Source of the DNA: Alphaproteobacteria bacterium
GTDB lineage: Bacteria; Pseudomonadota; Alphaproteobacteria; Rhizobiales; Hyphomicrobiaceae
NCBI GenBank assembly: GCA_024279745.1
Contig: JAJRRE010000238.1
Span: forward strand, 1 to 10,354
Reading direction: 5' to 3'
DNA: 10,354 bases
Each line of letters starts with the position of its first letter. Positions within the stretch are counted from its first letter, which is position 1. The translations under genes were made by a program, and so were the position numbers. Below the pieces are notes generated by a model. That model was not told where the DNA came from and did not search any database. It saw nothing but the letters and a program-made list of their open reading frames with translations. Of this stretch, positions 1-5,866 are shown piece by piece.

Positions 1-1
1 A

Positions 2-1036
2 CTGGGCATTCACGCCTCGCCCACCTGCGTCATGGCTTATGGCGAAGACGGCGGCGCGGTCGGCTATCTGATCGGCGAGGAAAATCGCGGGCTCAACACC
101 ATGTTCATTATGATGAACCAGGCGCGGCTGGCGGTCGGCGTACAGGGGGTGGCGATTGCCGAGCGGGCAACGCAGGCCGCGATTGCCTATGCCAATGAGC
201 GCAGGCAGGGCGGGGCGCTGGGCGATAAAAGCGGCACCATGATCCCGATTATCAATCACGCCGATGTTCGCCGCAACATTATGACCATGAAAGCAATGAC
301 CCAGGCGGCCCGGCTGATCTGCATAGCGACGGCCGGCGAGTTCGACCGCGCCCACCGCGCCAAGGATGAGGCCGCGCGCAAACTGGCCAGCCAGCGCGGG
401 GCGCTGCTGACGCCGATTGCCAAAGCCTTCTCCACCGATATTGGCTGCGAGGTGGCCTCTCTGGGCGTGCAGATCCATGGCGGCATGGGCTTTATCGAAG
501 AAACCGGCGCGGCGCAGTATATGCGCGATGCACGTATTTTGCCGATCTATGAAGGCACCAACGGCATTCAGGCGATGGATCTGGTTGGGCGCAAACTGGG
601 CCTTGAGGGTGGTGAGATCGCCAGGGGATTTATCGGCGAGATGAAGCAGACGGTGGCGGAGCTGCGCAGCTCCAACCTGCCGCAGTTCGGCAAGACGGCT
701 GAGCGGCTGGACGCGTGTATTGACGCGCTTGGAGAGGCGAGCGCGTGGATGGGCAAGACGCTGGCGACAAACCCTGAAGCGGCAATGGCGGGCGCGTCGC
801 CTTATCTGCGGCTGTTTGGTCTGGCGACCGGCGGGTCCTATCTGGCGCGCGCGGCGCTGAATTCTGTACGCGGTGAAGGTGCCGCAGATGGCGGCACAAC
901 AGGCGGCAGCGAACAGATCATGCTGGCGCGCTTCTTTGCCGAGAATTTATGTGTCGGTGCGGCAGGGCTGGCCGACAGTGTGACCCAGGGCGCCGACGCT
1001 GTGCTGGGCCTGACCCCGGAGCAATTGTCGGCTTAG
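2..1036 (+). CDS. Acyl-CoA dehydrogenase, long type with extra C-terminal domain (5' partial)
   Basis: FAD-dependent acyl-CoA dehydrogenase, which makes the 2,3-double bond in an acyl-CoA thioester, the first step of beta-oxidation. The reading frame is open from base 2, so the true start lies upstream and only the last 344 residues are visible; I infer a full protein of about 590-600 residues. Visible residues 1-11 read LGIHASPTCVM, typical of the middle beta-domain of this group. The helical C-terminal FAD domain follows, with GVQIHGGMGFIEETG (about 155-169) and RILPIYEGTNGIQ (about 178-190). Glu184 in YEGTNG is the expected catalytic base. Residues about 240-330 form the extra helical extension found in long bacterial members such as FadE5- and DmdC-like enzymes. 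Chain-length preference cannot be read from this fragment. The crotonase gene 126 bases downstream on the same strand supports a beta-oxidation role. Confidence 0.93.
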   Translation: MGIHASPTCVMAYGEDGGAVGYLIGEENRGLNTMFIMMNQARLAVGVQGVAIAERATQAAIAYANERRQGGALGDKSGTMIPIINHADVRRNIMTMKAMTQAARLICIATAGEFDRAHRAKDEAARKLASQRGALLTPIAKAFSTDIGCEVASLGVQIHGGMGFIEETGAAQYMRDARILPIYEGTNGIQAMDLVGRKLGLEGGEIARGFIGEMKQTVAELRSSNLPQFGKTAERLDACIDALGEASAWMGKTLATNPEAAMAGASPYLRLFGLATGGSYLARAALNSVRGEGAADGGTTGGSEQIMLARFFAENLCVGAAGLADSVTQGADAVLGLTPEQLSA

Positions 1037-1129
1037 TGGGATTGGCTGAGCGGTCATTGATCAACTGCTTTGGCCCGGCAAACCAAGATGGCAAAGAGCC
1101 CGCAAAACCAAATGGCGAGAAGCCGCAAA

Positions 1130-1174
1130 ATAGATGAGTGATATAATAAATGAGTACTATAGATGAGCAATGAG
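1130..1174 (+). promoter_or_regulatory. Reiterated ATGAG leader with candidate 10-codon upstream ORF
   Basis: AT-rich leader just ahead of the crotonase gene. ATGAG occurs at 1134, 1150, 1163 and 1170, and TAGATGAG occurs at 1131 and 1160. The ATG at 1134 opens a 10-codon frame (MSDIINEYYR) whose TGA at 1164-1166 overlaps the crotonase ATG at 1163 in an ATGA arrangement. No good Shine-Dalgarno sequence stands before 1163, so translational coupling is possible. This is inference only; a chance short ORF is a real alternative. Confidence 0.25.
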
Positions 1175-1957
1175 ACTGACGATGTGAAGATCACGCTGGA
1201 AAACGGCGTGCAGTGCCTGCGCTTTAACCGCGCCGACAAGAAGAACGCCATTACCGGCGCCATGTATGAGGCGCTATCGGCGGCACTTGATCGCGGCGAG
1301 AAGGACGATGCCATTAGTGTGCATGTGTTCTTGGGTTCGGGCGGCTCATTTAGTGCGGGCAATGATTTGAAGGATTTCATGGCTCATGCGACATCGGGAC
1401 AAAAGGGAATGCCGGTTCCCGCACTGGAGTTCGTGCGCCGGTTGCCGCGCGTTTCCAAGCCGATGATTGCCGCCGTTGATGGGTTGGCTGTCGGGATCGG
1501 CACAACACTGCTGCTGCATTGCGATCTGGTTTATGCCAGCCCGGCAACCACCTTGCGCACGCCCTTTCTTGATCTGGCGCTGGTGCCTGAAGCCGGCTCA
1601 TCCTTTCTGGCGCAGCGCATGGGCTATCAGCGCGCCTTTGAACTGCTGTGCCTGGGCGCTTCATTCGATGCGGCGCGCGCCGAGCAGGCCGGGCTGATCA
1701 ATCGCATTATGAGCGCCGATAAAGTTGAGCCGGCAGCACTGGCAGCGGCGCAGGCTCTGGCGGCAAAACCACCGGCGGCTCTGCGTGCGGCGCGTGATCT
1801 GATGCGCGGCGTTGATGCCGATGCGGTCAAGGATAAGATTGAAGAAGAGGTCAAGGTTTTCGCCGCCTGTCTGGAAAGCGCTGAAGCACAAGAGGCCTTC
1901 AAAGCCTTTTTTGAAAAACGCCGCCCCGATTTCACCAGGCTGAAAGGCTCAAACTAG
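1163..1957 (+). CDS. Enoyl-CoA hydratase/isomerase family protein, ECI2-like delta3-delta2-enoyl-CoA isomerase
   Basis: Crotonase-fold enzyme of 264 residues, the usual family length, acting on enoyl-CoA thioesters, probably in beta-oxidation. FNRADKKNAIT lies at 21-31. The first oxyanion-hole loop is SAGNDLKDF at 64-72, and the second is the glycine segment 107-113 followed by CDLVYA at 120-125. Two hydratase glutamates (Glu144 and Glu164 of rat mitochondrial hydratase) align by eye with Thr115 and Phe135. In contrast, TPFLDLALVPEAGSS (133-147) carries Glu143 in the PE-x-x-SS position used by peroxisomal/mitochondrial ECI2-type isomerases, and SAGNDL resembles their SGNDL. I therefore favour isomerisation of 3-enoyl- to 2-enoyl-CoA over hydration. 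The start at 1163 lacks a clear Shine-Dalgarno sequence; no better in-frame start is present. Confidence 0.92.
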   Translation: MSNETDDVKITLENGVQCLRFNRADKKNAITGAMYEALSAALDRGEKDDAISVHVFLGSGGSFSAGNDLKDFMAHATSGQKGMPVPALEFVRRLPRVSKPMIAAVDGLAVGIGTTLLLHCDLVYASPATTLRTPFLDLALVPEAGSSFLAQRMGYQRAFELLCLGASFDAARAEQAGLINRIMSADKVEPAALAAAQALAAKPPAALRAARDLMRGVDADAVKDKIEEEVKVFAACLESAEAQEAFKAFFEKRRPDFTRLKGSN

Positions 1958-1992
1958 TGTTCCAAATCTAACTCTTGGAATCGGGTTCCTCT

Positions 1993-2038
1993 CCCTCTCC
2001 CCGTTTTTACGGGGAGAGGGCAGGGGTGAGGGGCGGCT
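1993..2038 (+). repeat. REP-like palindromic element, copy 1
   Basis: A perfect 12-bp inverted repeat pairs 1993-2004 (CCCTCTCCCCGT) with 2009-2020 around a TTTT loop, followed by the tail CAGGGGTGAGGGGCGGCT. The CCCTCTCCCC / GGGGAGAGGG core with a GGGTGAGGGG tail is a dispersed intergenic palindrome type seen in many proteobacterial genomes. It lies 36 bases after the crotonase stop and could also act as a 3' RNA structure for that transcript; no U-tract follows, so an intrinsic terminator is not supported. Confidence 0.75.
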
Positions 2039-2077
2039 CCAGCAAAATTGCGTGAGGGGCGGCTCCAGCAAAATTGC
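2026..2077 (+). repeat. Perfect 26-bp tandem duplication at the edge of the REP element
   Basis: Bases 2026-2051 are repeated exactly as 2052-2077, and a third copy begins (GTGAG at 2078-2082) and then breaks off. Each unit starts with the REP tail GTGAGGGGCGGC and ends in AGCAAAATTGC. It looks like a local slippage or recombination duplication. There is no spacer between copies, so it is not a CRISPR. Confidence 0.85.
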
Positions 2078-2134
2078 GTGAGAGAGTACAAAAGAAAGAA
2101 TTATGCGGGGCAACGATGCGGTGCTGAACAAGCA

Positions 2135-2188
2135 GCTGCCCCTCACCCTAACCCTCTCCCCACACGCTCATCGCTATGGGGAGAGGGG
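2135..2188 (-). repeat. REP-like palindromic element, copy 2, inverted relative to copy 1
   Basis: CCCTCTCCCC at 2152-2161 pairs with GGGGAGAGGG at 2178-2187 across a 16-base loop. The tail GCCCCTCACCCTAACCC precedes the stem, which makes this element the reverse complement of copy 1's layout. The loop sequence (ACACGCTCATCGCTAT) differs from copy 1. The two copies face each other about 100 bases apart, so a transcript could also form one long hairpin between them. Confidence 0.75.
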
Positions 2189-2310
2189 ACTGACACTGCC
2201 AGACATTGCGACGATCTCATAATGACGGAGGCATATCTTAGGTGCGGTATATTAATTGAGGCGTAGCGCAACTTGGGCAGTTGAGCCAGGTTAAGGATTG
2301 GGATGGTTGT

Positions 2311-3999
2311 GTGAAGATGTTGGGTTTCACGGCAAAGCAGGATGACGGCCCGGCGGGTGTGCCAATCAGCGTCCTTTCTCGGCTTCTGGTGTTGCTCGTC
2401 CTTATGGTATTGTGGTCGGCGCCGGTTCAGGCCGGATGGTTCACCAAATTATTGAAAGAAGCCGGTGAGGCCGTGGTCGATGACGGCGGCAAGCTTGCAC
2501 GCCGTAAAGCCACGCTGAAGGGGGGCAGTCTGTCCTTCGATGAGGCGTCGCGCTTTGTCACGAAACTACCGCCGCCAGCAAAGACTGGCCGCACAGCGCT
2601 TGCCGTCGAAGTCAGCCAGGAGGGCCATTGGCGCTTTGCCAATAAAGCTGGCGAAGTGGTCACGGCGGGGACGCCCGAAGAATTAAAGCGCGCGGTCTCC
2701 CTGCTTGCACCCAGCGGCGCCGGGGCCGGGGCCAAAGCAAACGGCACGGCACGCGACGTCTCGCTTTACCTGTCGCAGAATAGTATTTTCAAACATGGCG
2801 ATTTGTTGAAAGACCTGCCGCCCCATGCGGGGTTGTTCATAGTAGCTGATGGGGCGAGCTATCCTTTGGCGATCAGAAACGCCAAAGCTGTGGGCGAGGG
2901 CGCCAAAGCGGCGGCCAAGTCAGCCACCAAGTCAGCTACTGAAGCAGGCGCGGCCGCATCGCTGGAGTTTTATGTAAAGCTGCAACCGCGGCTGACACTG
3001 AAGCTCACCAGCCGCGCGCATCTTAAAGAGGCGCTGTGGCAAATACGGCGTCCGCTCAATCGCTCGGTGATCCGTTTGTTGTCATTGCAGCCGGGCGCGC
3101 GCCGCTTTGTGCCCGCCAACCCCAGGCGCGCCCCACCAGGCGCGATGGCGCTGCCCGATGTGGTCGACCCCCATGCGCTATTGACGTCGATGGCGACGAT
3201 ACGCGGGCAAACTGTCATCGTGCAGGGGCAGCTTAAGCGGGGCTATCTGCGCTTTCAGCCCGGCTCGGGGTCTGAAGGCGCGGTAAAACTGTCGCGATTG
3301 TTTGCCGCCGCCGCGCGCGAAGACGTTAATCTGATCGTCCTGCATACCAATAAGGGCGTGCAACCTGGCGCACGCAACTGGCTGTGGATGCGCTTTGGCG
3401 TCGAAGGGTTTGAGCGTGCGGTTAAACAAAAAAACCATGGCGCGTTTATTAATGCCCTGGCGCCGCCCGGTGGCACAATGGCGCTGCGCCTGCGCAAAAA
3501 CTCCGCTGACCGTGTGACGCTATCAGTGCGCCCCGCCGGTTTGCCCGATGATATAAAGCCGCCAGGAGATGCCCCGACATTTTCCGATCAATGGTCCGAT
3601 GCGCTGTCCTCGATCACCGGTAATCTGGTGCAACGCGGTGCGGAATTGTCGCTGCGCTCAAATGAGCGGCAAGAAGAGCTGGATTTAAGGATTATTCCGG
3701 GGATACCCGCCGGTATTCAGTTCTTTTATCTTGCGCTAATCATTGTGGGTGTGCTGGCTTTGAGCGTGTCGCGCAGGTGGTGGCGGCGCATCTGGCCGCT
3801 GGAGAAAAAGAGTGATTACGGCACGCGTATTGGTTTTTTTGCGGCGCGCGGGATCCGCGGCGGCTTGTTCATTCTGGTGTTTTTGCCGCTGACCGCGCCG
3901 TTTTCACTGCTGACCCATTTGCTACTTAAACTGTGGCACTTTATAACCATGCCGCTGCGGGTCTGGCGCTGGCTGCGCGACACCTGGCGCGAAGCTTGA
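2311..3999 (+). CDS. Uncharacterised exported/membrane-anchored protein
   Basis: I do not recognise this protein. The frame is open from a TTG at 2281; I chose GTG 2311 because GGGA stands 7 bases upstream, but TTG 2281 and ATG 2317 remain possible. Numbered from GTG (562 residues), a hydrophobic stretch at about 19-35 ends in APVQA-GW near residue 41, which looks like a Sec signal peptide. A long soluble region (about 42-468), predicted periplasmic, contains an Ala/Lys/Ser/Thr-rich linker (about 198-218) and several helix-then-strand segments, for example at 160-181, 288-307 and 325-349. A transmembrane segment at about 469-486 is followed by a very basic stretch (RRWWRRIWPLEKK), as expected on the cytoplasmic side, then a second hydrophobic region at about 517-542 and a Trp/Arg-rich C-terminus. 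No catalytic motif is evident. It stands alone between the REP spacer and the deacetylase gene. Confidence 0.8.
   Translation: MKMLGFTAKQDDGPAGVPISVLSRLLVLLVLMVLWSAPVQAGWFTKLLKEAGEAVVDDGGKLARRKATLKGGSLSFDEASRFVTKLPPPAKTGRTALAVEVSQEGHWRFANKAGEVVTAGTPEELKRAVSLLAPSGAGAGAKANGTARDVSLYLSQNSIFKHGDLLKDLPPHAGLFIVADGASYPLAIRNAKAVGEGAKAAAKSATKSATEAGAAASLEFYVKLQPRLTLKLTSRAHLKEALWQIRRPLNRSVIRLLSLQPGARRFVPANPRRAPPGAMALPDVVDPHALLTSMATIRGQTVIVQGQLKRGYLRFQPGSGSEGAVKLSRLFAAAAREDVNLIVLHTNKGVQPGARNWLWMRFGVEGFERAVKQKNHGAFINALAPPGGTMALRLRKNSADRVTLSVRPAGLPDDIKPPGDAPTFSDQWSDALSSITGNLVQRGAELSLRSNERQEELDLRIIPGIPAGIQFFYLALIIVGVLALSVSRRWWRRIWPLEKKSDYGTRIGFFAARGIRGGLFILVFLPLTAPFSLLTHLLLKLWHFITMPLRVWRWLRDTWREA
2917..2940 (+). 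repeat. 12-bp imperfect tandem repeat inside the uncharacterised gene
   Basis: AAGTCAGCCACC (2917-2928) is followed directly by AAGTCAGCTACT (2929-2940), encoding KSAT twice in the Ala/Lys-rich linker of the protein. Two third-position changes that keep the amino acids suggest an older, selected duplication in a flexible linker. Confidence 0.7.
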
Positions 4000-4020
4000 G
4001 CCGTTTGCTGTTACTCAAGA

Positions 4021-4037
4021 CGGCAGCAAGGCTGCCG
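4021..4037 (+). terminator. Small hairpin after the uncharacterised gene, possible terminator
   Basis: CGGCAGC (4021-4027) and GCTGCCG (4031-4037) form a perfect 7-bp GC-rich stem with a 3-base loop, 21 bases after the stop codon. TTGCT (4006-4010) and AGCAA (4038-4042) could extend the stem across a bulge. No run of T follows, so termination is only a guess from its position. Confidence 0.35.
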
Positions 4038-4116
4038 AGCAATCAACTTAACCGCGCTGATAGACAAGATATATAAAGCCACCTCAAACACAACACCTCA
4101 GGATCAATACCAATCA

Positions 4117-5061
4117 ATGAGCACGCTGTTTCTCTCCCATCCCGATTGCCATGATCACTTCAACGGTGTTGGACATCCTGAATGTCCCGAGCGGCTTGAC
4201 GCGGTTGAAACGGCGCTGGCGGATGAAGCGTTTGCCGATCTGATCCGCCAGGAGGCGCCATTGCGTGAGGATTGGGAAGCGGCAGTTGTGGCGGCCCATT
4301 CTCAGCGTTATTTCGATGCTATTGCCGATAACCGCCCGCGCGAGCCAGGCGATACGGTTCAGCTCGATCCCGATACGGCGATGTCATCGGGCTCCTGGCT
4401 GGCGTCAAAGCGTGCCATTGGCGGGGTCCTGCATGCGGTCGATCAGGTCATGACAGGCGCGGTCAACAATGCGTTTTGCGCCATTCGTCCGTGCGGCCAT
4501 CATGCGGAACGCGAAAAAGCCATGGGCTTTTGCTTTTTCAACAATATTGCAATCGCTGGACTTTACGCCCGCGAACACCACGGCGCTGAGCGGATTGCAG
4601 TAGTCGATTTCGACGTTCATCACGGCAACGGTACGCAAGATATCTACTGGAATGACAAGGACTTATTCTTCGCTTCCAGTCATCAAATGCCGCTCTATCC
4701 CGGCACCGGCGCGCTGGGTGAGGAGGGGGTCGGCAATATTTTCAATGCGCCCCTAAAGTCCGGAGATGACGGCGAGCGGTTTCGCGAGGCCTTCGAATCG
4801 CGCATCCTGCCTGCCTTGAGCAATTTCTGCCCCGATCTTGTGCTGATTTCAGCCGGGTTCGACGCCCATGCCGCCGACCCATTGGCCGGATTGAGGCTGG
4901 AAGAGAACGATTTTCAGTGGGTTACCGGGAAATTGGCGGATATTGCAGATGTTCAGGCAGGCGGGCGGATCGTATCGCTGCTTGAAGGCGGCTATGATTT
5001 GCAGGCCCTTGGCCGATCGGCGGCGGTTCATGTCGATATGTTGAGGCAAGCTGGCAGCTAA
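4117..5061 (+). CDS. Histone deacetylase-like zinc amidohydrolase (HDAC / acetylpolyamine amidohydrolase superfamily)
   Basis: Zinc-dependent deacetylase of 314 residues with the arginase/deacetylase fold, hydrolysing an acetyl-amide. The active site is complete. The tandem histidines are His128-His129 in RPCGHHAE. The zinc ligands are Asp166 and His168 in DFDVHHGNG (164-172) plus Asp249 in SAGFDAH. The transition-state tyrosine is Tyr293 in LEGGYD. YPGTG at 194-198 is also typical. The natural substrate (acetylpolyamine, acetylated protein or other) cannot be told from sequence; bacteria lack the eukaryotic histone target. No signal peptide is seen, so the protein is cytoplasmic. AGGA at 4100-4103 lies 13 bases before the ATG, slightly far. 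The gene is followed at 99 bases by xseB on the same strand, and co-transcription is plausible. Confidence 0.95.
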   Translation: MSTLFLSHPDCHDHFNGVGHPECPERLDAVETALADEAFADLIRQEAPLREDWEAAVVAAHSQRYFDAIADNRPREPGDTVQLDPDTAMSSGSWLASKRAIGGVLHAVDQVMTGAVNNAFCAIRPCGHHAEREKAMGFCFFNNIAIAGLYAREHHGAERIAVVDFDVHHGNGTQDIYWNDKDLFFASSHQMPLYPGTGALGEEGVGNIFNAPLKSGDDGERFREAFESRILPALSNFCPDLVLISAGFDAHAADPLAGLRLEENDFQWVTGKLADIADVQAGGRIVSLLEGGYDLQALGRSAAVHVDMLRQAGS

Positions 5062-5160
5062 TGGCGTAGAATGAGTACAGCACACAGGGCCGCATGACGA
5101 ACGATATAGCGACATGAATATGCGGCACGAATATTAAGCAGCGCAGGAGTGGGGTAAGAG

Positions 5161-5427
5161 ATGGCTAAAGCAGAAGAAAAACATGGCGATATCGCCAAAA
5201 TGTCGTTTGAACGCGCGCTCAAGGAGCTGGAAAGCATTGTCGGACGGCTGGAGCGCGGCGATGTGGAATTGGAAGAATCCATCTCGATTTATGAGCGCGG
5301 CGAGTTGCTACGCGGCCATTGCGATACCTTGTTAAAACAAGCCGAGGCGAAGGTTGAAAAACTCACCTTCGACCAATCAGGCGCACCAAGCGGCGCTCAG
5401 GATTTCGATCCGGTCAACGCCGGCTAA
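5161..5427 (+). CDS. xseB: Exodeoxyribonuclease VII small subunit
   Basis: Small subunit of exonuclease VII, which degrades single-stranded DNA to oligonucleotides and acts in DNA repair together with XseA. XseA is not encoded in this window. The protein has 88 residues, normal for the family. The signature is SFERALKELESIVGRLERGD followed by VELEESISIYERGELLRGHC, which forms the two-helix hairpin (about 15-65) that binds the large subunit. The C-terminal 15-20 residues are variable. AGGAG at 5145-5149 lies 11 bases before the ATG. A 7-bp inverted repeat in the leader (GCCGCAT 5089-5095 / ATGCGGC 5120-5126) may fold but has no known role. Confidence 0.95.
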   Translation: MAKAEEKHGDIAKMSFERALKELESIVGRLERGDVELEESISIYERGELLRGHCDTLLKQAEAKVEKLTFDQSGAPSGAQDFDPVNAG

Positions 5428-5866
5428 CCGCCGATATATAGACGTTCCATGTTTTAGAAATTTTGCTCAATCTGGAACAGCGGCGCCTGCCAAAATCCCA
5501 GCACCGGGCGCGAGCTGCTGTTGCACTGCGGCATAGACGCCGGATCGCAGACCAATGCGCGGAAATCTCTTTTCATCTGCACCGCTTAGTGTTGAAATCT
5601 TGATGGAATTTGCGCGCCAAGACCCTGGCGGCGATCATTGTGCTCACTCTGCAGCCTGATAATTGTGCCGGGATGGTCCTTATGGACAATTTCACACGAA
5701 CACAGATCAGTTAAGGTGGTCCATCGGGGATCGTCTGGACGCGCACACAAGGTCTCAGGCAGAGTTATCAAAGCCAGCGCAAGGGGAACCGGGCTGACTG
5801 GCGTTAAGTGCGCGAAAGTGGGCAACCCGCTAGGGCAAGGGGGGCTCACAGAAAGGACGGCACGAA
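5428..5866. other. 439-base spacer between xseB and dxs, no supported gene
   Basis: No frame on either strand here gives a protein I can support. Small structures are visible: the inverted repeat GTTCCA (5444-5449) / TGGAAC (5473-5478), the imperfect direct repeat GATCATTGTGC (5633-5643) / GATAATTGTGC (5658-5668), and the inverted repeat GTCCA (5719-5723) / TGGAC (5736-5740). I see no clear promoter, no thiamine-pyrophosphate riboswitch motif, and no recognisable remnant of ispA, the gene that lies between xseB and dxs in E. coli. The spacer probably holds the dxs promoter and 5' leader. Confidence 0.5.
5853..5857 (+). promoter_or_regulatory. Ribosome binding site that fixes the GTG start of dxs
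   Basis: AAGGA lies 9 bases ahead of GTG 5867. The translation from this codon (MQVKTPLLDGVKLPRDLR) matches the normal DXS N-terminus, so GTG rather than a downstream ATG is the start. Confidence 0.75.

Noticed and set aside
2026..2077. CRISPR-like direct repeat
   Set aside because: The two copies are directly adjacent with no spacer, and no cas gene is present; it is a tandem duplication.
2048..2266. Short + strand frame through the REP spacer
   Set aside because: It runs through the tandem duplication and the second palindrome, so its translation is set by repeat DNA and has no protein-like pattern.
5686..5697. ACAATTTCACAC resembles the lac leader used in cloning vectors
   Set aside because: The match is only 12 bases and the flanks differ from any vector sequence; it is taken as chance.
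5586..5849. Complementary-strand frame of 87 codons in the xseB-dxs spacer, with a hydrophobic start
   Set aside because: GTG start without a ribosome binding site, Pro/Cys-rich composition, and no recognisable domain. It could be a small secreted protein, but the support is too weak to list.
5428..5866. Thiamine-pyrophosphate riboswitch ahead of dxs
   Set aside because: The CTGAGA core of the THI box is absent from the + strand of the spacer; DXS uses the cofactor, but that alone is no evidence.
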